This document shows positions 57,769 through 64,000 of a DNA stretch of 64,000 bases, in pieces (positions within the stretch are counted from its first letter, which is position 1; each line of letters starts with the position of its first letter). Under the pieces are notes generated by a model. That model was not told where the DNA came from, made no database searches, and saw nothing but the letters and a program-made list of their open reading frames with translations. The translations under genes and the position numbers were made by a program. The stretch lies in contig CAWUCO010000178.1 of assembly GCA_963920705.1 (NCBI GenBank), positions 64,501 to 128,500 on the forward strand, given 5' to 3'. This DNA comes from Odiellus spinosus (taxonomy: Eukaryota; Arthropoda; Arachnida; Opiliones; Phalangiidae).

Positions 57769-57776
57769 GTAGGCAT

Positions 57777-58318
57777 CTAACATGTCGAGTCTCAAAACAC
57801 TGCTTTATGCCCCAATTCTTGTGGCCAAGCCGCCTCTTCCTGCTGTTAAATGGAAATGGCACCAGTGAAGTTGCTCTGTTGACTTCAAATGGTGATTACA
57901 TTCTGCGATGGTTGATCTATTGACAAGGTCTTCACGAAGTTTAACTGCTATTCAGTACTCCTAAACCTCCAACTTATATTTAACTACAATTTATCTGAAC
58001 GATAGTAACATACACAAACAAATCGAAGTCCAAAGGTAATAGCAGTCAATTACCTTAATAACTATCTCTATAATGCCAACATCTCTAATCCAATAAAAAC
58101 ATGACTTAAATCTTTATAGCTCTCTTACTACTTCTGCTCTGCTCTCTAACGAACTTCACTGGAGACGCCTGCTTTTGAAATGACTTTTTTAGGGACATGT
58201 TTGCCGGCTTTATAGTATAGATAACTGACGCCATTTTTTAGATTTATTTTCTCCAACATCAGATGCGCATTTTTTTATTCAAAAAAAGTGCTGAACACTC
58301 AATCTGTTATTTAACACA
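57777..58318. other. No recognisable gene
   Basis: Nothing found beyond short random frames. Confidence 0.5.
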
Positions 58319-60168
58319 CAAGTGATATTTAATCACTAGCCCTTTCATTGTGTAATGTTCTTACAGAGACATAATAGATTAAATTAGCCACATTTCTAAG
58401 TAATGCGATTTAAATTCAATCGCTTCGGTTTATTCGAGTACTCTACCCGAAAGATCGTGAGAAATTAAGAGGCCTCTTATCACCGAAATATATGTGAGAA
58501 ACGATTGCCGATACAATCGAAGACGACACCATCGCGCAAGCGAGAGGGCTCACCACAATTCTAAACGCTAACGTAAACAAGCCATTGGTGCGGTGCATCT
58601 ATGAGTACCGAATCTGTAAATCTCGTTTATATAGGCCGAGAAGAGATATATTATTAAAGTTAAAAAATCAAATGATAAGAACATCTTGCCTATTTTTAAT
58701 TACGGTGAATCAAGGTGAATTTAATGGGATAAACATGATATAACATGGCAGAATTAAAGGGCTGAAGAGGGATACCCGAGTAGAAGAAGCCAGTGAATGT
58801 AATTTTCAGTTATCGATAAAAAATGCCATTAAAAATAGCTTACCTACTGTTTAATAAATTAAATTTTTGTTCATCAATTTAGAACTACTTAATAAAGCTC
58901 GGCTAGGTTTATGTTTTAATCTTTTCGTAACCCATTCAGGCACCTTACTATCTATAACTTCATATACTTTATCAATATTTCATTATTGAAATTAGGATAA
59001 ACACGTTCGTGTTTATCCCTTTATCTAAACTCGAATTTCATCAGAAAACGTAATGTCTTTTCCAATGGACCCGCGGCGCCGGATAACTGAAATCGTCGTC
59101 GTCGTTTCCCTCTTCCCACCGTCCACTGAATTCGAATTAATACAGACAAAGGTACTTTTGAAAAAATTTGATATGACTTCGATCAGGTACAAGAGTATCT
59201 TAAACACAGATTTCAATAATGAAATGTTGATTAAGTATATGAAGTAATAGAAAGTAAGGTGCCTGAATGGGTTACAAAAGGGTGAAATCTTAAGCTTAGC
59301 CGAGCTTTACTAATTGCTTCAAAATGATAAACAAAAATTTTATTTCTTAAACAGTAGAATGATAAGGTATATCCATCGAATTCGAGTTAATAGAAAGGAA
59401 GGTGCCTGAATGGGTTACAAAAGGGTGAAATCATAAGCTTAGCCGAGCTTTATTAATTGCTTCAAAATGGTAAACAAAATTTTATTTCTTAAACAGTAGA
59501 ATGATAATGAATATCCATCGAATTCGAGTTAATAGAGAGACACATGCCTGTATAGGTGACGAAAAGGGTAAAACATATAACTAGACGAGCTTTATTAATT
59601 GGCTTTAAATTGATAAACAAAAATTGATTTTATTAAACAGTTGATAAGTTTTTTTAATGGCATTTTTTTTCGTTAACGGAAAATTGCATTTATTGGGTTC
59701 TTTTACTAGGGTAGCCCTCTTCAGCCGTCTAATTTTGACTATTATGTCATATCATGAGTATCCCATTATATTCACCCTAATTCACCGTAATTAAAAAGTT
59801 GGCATGATTTTCTTATCATTTGATTTTTTAACTTTAATAATATATCTCTTCTCGGCCTATATAAACGAGATTTGCAGATTCAGTACTCACAGATGCACTG
59901 TACCAATGCGGGGTTTACGTTAGCGTTTAAAATTGTGGCGAGTCCTCTCGTTTGTGCATTGGTGACGTCTTCGATTGTTTAGGCAATCGTTTCTCACCTA
60001 TATTTCGGTGATAAGAGACCTATTTCTCACGATCTTTTGGGTAGAGTACTCGAATAAACCGAGGCGATTGAATGTAAATCGCATTATCTAGAAATGTGGC
60101 CAATTTTATATATAAAGTCACTGTAAGAACATTTCACAATGAGAGTTCTAGGGATTAAATATCACTTG
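58319..60168. mobile_element. 1.85-kb foldback element with 143-bp subrepeats
   Basis: Ends CAAGTGATATTTAATC at 58319 and its inverse at 60168; the arms (about 58319-58993 and 59205-60168) are inverted copies. The right arm holds three tandem ~143-bp units (starts near 59258, 59401, 59543), the left arm about one. The 210-bp centre has a small hairpin (ggataaacacg) and a segment (gtccactgaattcgaattaa) shared with 61688-61727. Confidence 0.85.
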
Positions 60169-60384
60169 AGTTGGACTTCATTTCCTGCCAAGTGCTCGAT
60201 TACACATGAAATTTATAGTTTAACGTTCTCAATCTCTACTTTATTTTTTAAAATACTTGAGTTTTGCGACTAGGATGTGCTCTAGATCCAATAGCTTCGT
60301 CATTACAACTACGTAATAACGTAGCTATTAAGTAGTTGGCCAATTATTGAAGTCTGTATCTAAAGCACGTCTAACTTAATTATA
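60169..60384. other. Short spacer
   Basis: No gene or repeat seen apart from a small palindrome around ctacgtaataacgtagc near 60310. Confidence 0.5.
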
Positions 60385-60975
60385 ATAAAAAATAAAGATT
60401 TAGAATGTTAAATAGGATATACGAAACGAAAATTGATGTCGGCGAGTAAAGTAAACGGCCACATACTTCTGGTCTCCATAATTATGTTCTCTTGCTTTAA
60501 AGAATTGTTTCGCTTTCCATGCTAATTTTTTGTCGATGCGATTCAATATTATAAATTTAATCTCTAGCTCGGTCTAGCCCGTCCCTCTTGTAATATTTTA
60601 GGTAAGGCTAGGTTAGTTAATCCCTCGACCTCCCCCGTCCATCTGGTAATCCCTCCAACTAGTTAATCCTTAGCTCGGGCTATTTGTAATATTTTAGGTA
60701 AGGCTAGGTTAGGTTAGTTAATTCCTCGAATTAGCCCATCGCTCCAACTAGTTAATCCCTCGGGTTACCCATTCCATCAAGTAATCTTTAAGGTTAAATT
60801 ATATTAATTAAACCCTGGAAATAGCCCATCCCTGCAACTAGGTAATCCCTATAACTCGGGCTAACCCGTTCCTCTTGTAGTATTTTAGGTAAGATTAGTT
60901 TAGGTTAGTTAATCAATTGAACTAGCCCATCCCTGTTTTACAACTTAGGTAAGGCTAGGTTAGTTAATCTCTGTC
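60385..60975. repeat. Second copy of the dispersed repeat at 15317
   Basis: Shares gatgtcggcgagt, cggtctccataattatgttc-like and gtaatattttaggtaaggct segments with 15330-15660. It contains internal reiterations of a phrase like aggtaaggctaggttagtta followed by atccctc. Confidence 0.7.
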
Positions 60976-61149
60976 TTTCGAGATTTGTACCAGGGTCTAA
61001 ATTACGAATAGATTGAAGCCTCAATTAAACGCTTTAATTTTTATTCAGCATTAGTAAGAATTAAGGTTCAATAAACCTATAAAGCAAAATAGTGAAATGT
61101 GGAAAAGGTGTATATTTTTGGAGAAAAAAGGACAGAAATTATACAAAAA

Positions 61150-61636
61150 AGAGGTTGCTTCGCACCCTTAAAAAAACTCTTTATCTAACTCGAATCAAAC
61201 CCGTGAAGGGACAGAAATTATTTGTTAGAGAAAGAGCAATTTCATATCTTTAAAATTATAGTTAGTAGATTTAGTCTACTACTTCAAAGATTTTATTATA
61301 TTTTCCAAAAAACGGATAAAGACGACCTAGTTAACCGTCCTCTCCCATTGATGTTTATTTTAAATTCTATCAGTATCACTAATAAAATTAGCTAAAGATG
61401 GAATTCATTTAATGTATATATATTTATCATTAGTCCTAGGTCGTCTTTATCCGTTTTTTGGAAAATACATAATAGTAATAAAATCTTTGAAGTAGTAGAC
61501 TAAATCTACTAGCTATAATTTTAAAGATATGAAATTGCTCTTTCTCTAACAAATAATTTCTGTCCCTTCACGGGTTTGATTCGAGTTAGATAAAGAGTTT
61601 TTTAAGGGTGCGAAGCAACCTCTTTTTTGTATAATC
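61150..61636. mobile_element. 487-bp snapback MITE
   Basis: 61150-61330 (agaggttgcttcgcaccctt onward) is inverted at about 61440-61636. A half copy is at 18900-19190. No ORF. Confidence 0.9.
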
Positions 61637-62587
61637 TGTTTTTAACTAGAGATTTTTTCGTACCCAAAATAAGTCTTATCATATTTTGTCAAAGTACCTT
61701 TGTTTTTATTAATTCGAATTCAGTGGACTGTGGGATCTTGGATACCCGTGTAAACGCACTTTTATTTAGATTCTTCAATCCACCGCAAGTTTGCAGCAGG
61801 CCTAAGCCAATACCACCCGTTATACCTTTGCTTTTTTGACTAAATGATATGTATGGAAAATGGCTTAGCGCGTGCTGCCAACTCAAACTGGTATTAAGGC
61901 TGCTTTTCCGCCAAAAGTTACCGATTTAAAACACTAGATGGCGCTCAACATTGAACAAGGGATCCCCTTTTTCGTTGGGATATCGAGAAGAAGAAAACAC
62001 CTGACGGTCCGAACGCACGCCACACAAATGGATCTATCTATTGCAAAGAAAGGGTCATAGTTCCCCTTTCTAAGAGCGGGAGAAATCATTTTCTCCGTTT
62101 TGGAAACATCGTCTACCTCTGGCGATTTTCATTCGGAACTAGAACTCTGGGTTAACTCGATGGAGAAATTAGAAGGGTGTATTTCATCCTAAGTTTATTT
62201 AAAATTAATCAAGCGTAATTTTCTATTAACATGTCAAAAAAAGGTGTGATTTCGATCTATGATTTGAGATTATTTAGAAATGAAATTACAGGCCGATAAC
62301 TTAATCTTCAATTTTTCGCAAAAGTTAAATTTTGACTTTAAACCTAAATATCTTTTAAAATAATAAAGATAAAAGAATCAAAAAGTACTCAAATCATACG
62401 TACAAATGTTTTGATGTAAATGCCACATTTCGCGGACCAATCGGTTTGATAGTTCTACAAAACGGTAGGATGAAAGGGAGTCATGTAAGGCCAAATCTTC
62501 ATTGATTTTGGATAATTATAACTAATTATCACGATATGTCATAAGAAAACATCTAGCATCATCCATCCAGTTTCATTTTTTTTAATT
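61637..62587. other. Intergenic, with one 50-bp unit
   Basis: 61737-61776 (cttggatacccgtgtaaacg onward) is a lone copy of the foldback 50-bp unit. 61688-61727 is shared with the centre of the element at 58319. No gene seen; 62400-62587 may include the 3' end of the copia element. Confidence 0.5.
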
Positions 62588-64000
62588 TTATTCGGCCCCC
62601 AGCGTTTTCATGTGCAGATGCATCTTTGGACTAGGAATGATTTTAGTGAACTGATCCGCTAGATTTGCTTCGGTTTTGACATATGTAAGTTTGATCTGTT
62701 TGTTTTCTACGAGTTCTCGTACGTGAAATACTTTAAGATCTATGTGTTTGGATCTGTCAGATGTGGTTGGATTATCTGCCACTTTTATTGCTCCCTGATT
62801 ATCGATGTTAACTTCGATTGTTTCTCCGATACATTCATCTAGACCAATTTCCTCAAATAAGTGTCGCATCCAAGTACATTCTTTAGCTACTTCGCTCAGT
62901 GCAACGAATTCCGCTTCTACAGTACTAATAGCTACACAGTGCTGTTTTCTGCATGTCCAGCTTACTGAGGCTCCCCCTAGTATGATAACGTTACCACTGA
63001 AGGATCTTCGTTCCTCTAGATCTGATCCCCAATCCGCGTCGGTAAACAGTTCTAATTTCTTTGCAGTCTTCTTGAATGTTAATGAGTAATGTTTAGTGGC
63101 ATTCAAATATCGTAACATATGCATCAATCCTGAGTAGTGTTCTTTTGATGGTGCTTTACTAAATTGACTCATATAGGTCGCAGCGAATGCTAAGTCAGGT
63201 CGGGTGTGAGTGGCTAAGTATAGTAAACTTCCTATTACTTGTCTATACTTCATACTCTTCTCTTCGTCTAGCTCTTCTCCTACTTGGCAAGATTTATACT
63301 TTAAATTTATGCATAATGGAGTTGCCACACCTTTTGAATTTTCCATGCCCATTTGTTTTAGAAGGTCGTATGCGTACGTAGATTGAGTACGATTGAATCA
63401 TTTGATTTTGTTACGCGAATAGATAGTATGTGATTTATGTCTCCCAAGTCCTTAACTTCGAAATGCTTTTTCGCAGCTATCTTCACGCGATTGATTTCCT
63501 CCAGGCTACCGTATAAAACTAAATCATCAACGTATGTGGTAACAATTATGATCTTTCCAAGGTGGTAATAGACACAAGGGTCTGCTCGTGAGCGCTTGAG
63601 TCCTTGACTTTGCAGGAATTTGTCCAAATGTCTGTTCCACTATCTTCCTGATTGACGAAGACCATAAATACTTTTGTGTAATTTCCAAACGTAGTCTTTT
63701 TCTTTGAATTCTTTCATTTTCGGTAGGTTTGGATACTTCCTTCGTAAATCTTCCTGTATTTCTTCAAAATACTCGGGTACTTCCATGTATGTTTCTTCGT
63801 CAATGTCTGCATTTAAGTACGCCGCGGTTTTGTCTAAATGGTGAATATGCCAATTCTTCTCTATAGCTATTCCAAATAAAAGTCGCGTAGATTTCATTTG
63901 AACCACTGGAGCGTAGGTTTGGTCAAAATCCAGCCCTGGCCGTTGCGTGTTACCCAAGGCCACTAATCTAGCCCGATGCCTTACAGGATTCCCATCTTCA
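62588..64000 (-). pseudogene. Ty1/copia pol: RT and RNase H, truncated by window end
   Basis: Read on the minus strand from the window edge: RLVALGNTQRPGLDFDQTYA and PVVQMKSTRLLF (RT start), LDKTAAYLNADI (equivalent to the usual LDVKTAFLNG), and LHKSIYGLRQSGR to a stop at 63640. The next frame (63627-63358) has SRADPCVYYHLG and YVDDLVLYG, the RT active site. A frameshift near 63360 leads to 63352-62588: MGMENSKGVATPL, IGSLLYLATHTRPDLAFA, the RNase H motifs TDADWGSD, STVEAEFVALSEVAKE, DNQGAIKVA and SKHIDLKVFHVRE, ending at 62588. Two breaks make it non-functional as read. Integrase and gag lie beyond the window. Confidence 0.92.

Overview
The window looks like a heavily transposon-laden, gene-poor stretch of an arthropod genome, most likely an insect. 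The evidence is the mix of BEL/Pao, Ty3/gypsy and Ty1/copia retroelements, a PHD/FP-type LINE, a PIF/Harbinger element with a MADF partner gene, short introns, degenerate TTAGG-like tracts and an insect-type serpin fragment. No species is claimed. There are no bacterial operons, rRNA genes, convincing tRNA genes or CRISPR arrays. Nearly all coding sequence belongs to mobile elements and most of it is broken. The clear exception is one LINE with intact ORF1 (5'-truncated) and ORF2.

Layout. 0-1.6 kb: a LINE ORF1 PHD fragment (-) and a gypsy integrase tail (+). 1.6-2.46 kb: a 14-bp minisatellite that is open in all six frames. 2.48-18.02 kb: a giant foldback-like structure whose arms carry inverted arrays of a 50-bp unit. 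Nested inside it is a PIF/Harbinger transposon (3497-15203, TSD TAA), which itself contains a CR1/L2-type LINE in a transposase intron and a second DNA transposon with ~400-bp terminal repeats and a transposase I cannot place in a superfamily. A TTAA-flanked element sits in the right arm. 18-20.5 kb: TTAGG-like tracts, half of a snapback MITE and a serpin C-terminal pseudogene. 20.6-23.6 kb: a symmetric array of direct and inverted repeats. 23.6-35.8 kb: two gypsy elements in tail-to-tail orientation, each with a small zinc-knuckle-like ORF downstream of pol. 36-44 kb: MITE-like elements (two with clear 7-bp TSDs, one nested in the other), a possible long LTR and mostly unidentified sequence. 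44.06-45.38 kb: a non-autonomous Helitron with a 30-bp minisatellite. 45.7-46.7 kb: a cluster of strong palindromes. 46.9-47.6 kb: an internally deleted copia remnant. 48.77-50.06 kb: a 1.3-kb snapback repeat. 50.9-55.86 kb: a BEL/Pao element with near-identical LTRs but dead coding sequence; its 5' LTR carries a Harbinger-type MITE. 56.8-60.2 kb: an unidentified exon-like ORF, an element with an 8-bp TSD and a foldback element with 143-bp subrepeats. 60.4-61.6 kb: second copies of two dispersed repeats. 62.6-64 kb: a copia pol on the minus strand running out of the window.

How it fits together. The window records successive nested insertion: foldback arms, then Harbinger at a hairpin apex, then the LINE and the long-TIR transposon inside Harbinger. 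Several non-autonomous elements share ends with larger relatives here (for example the MITE in the BEL LTR and the Harbinger at 3497), consistent with mobilisation in trans. The structures most worth follow-up are the unassigned long-TIR transposon, the 50-bp-array foldback, the gypsy Gag with N-terminal hydrophobic segments, and the long snapback loci that could make hairpin RNAs.
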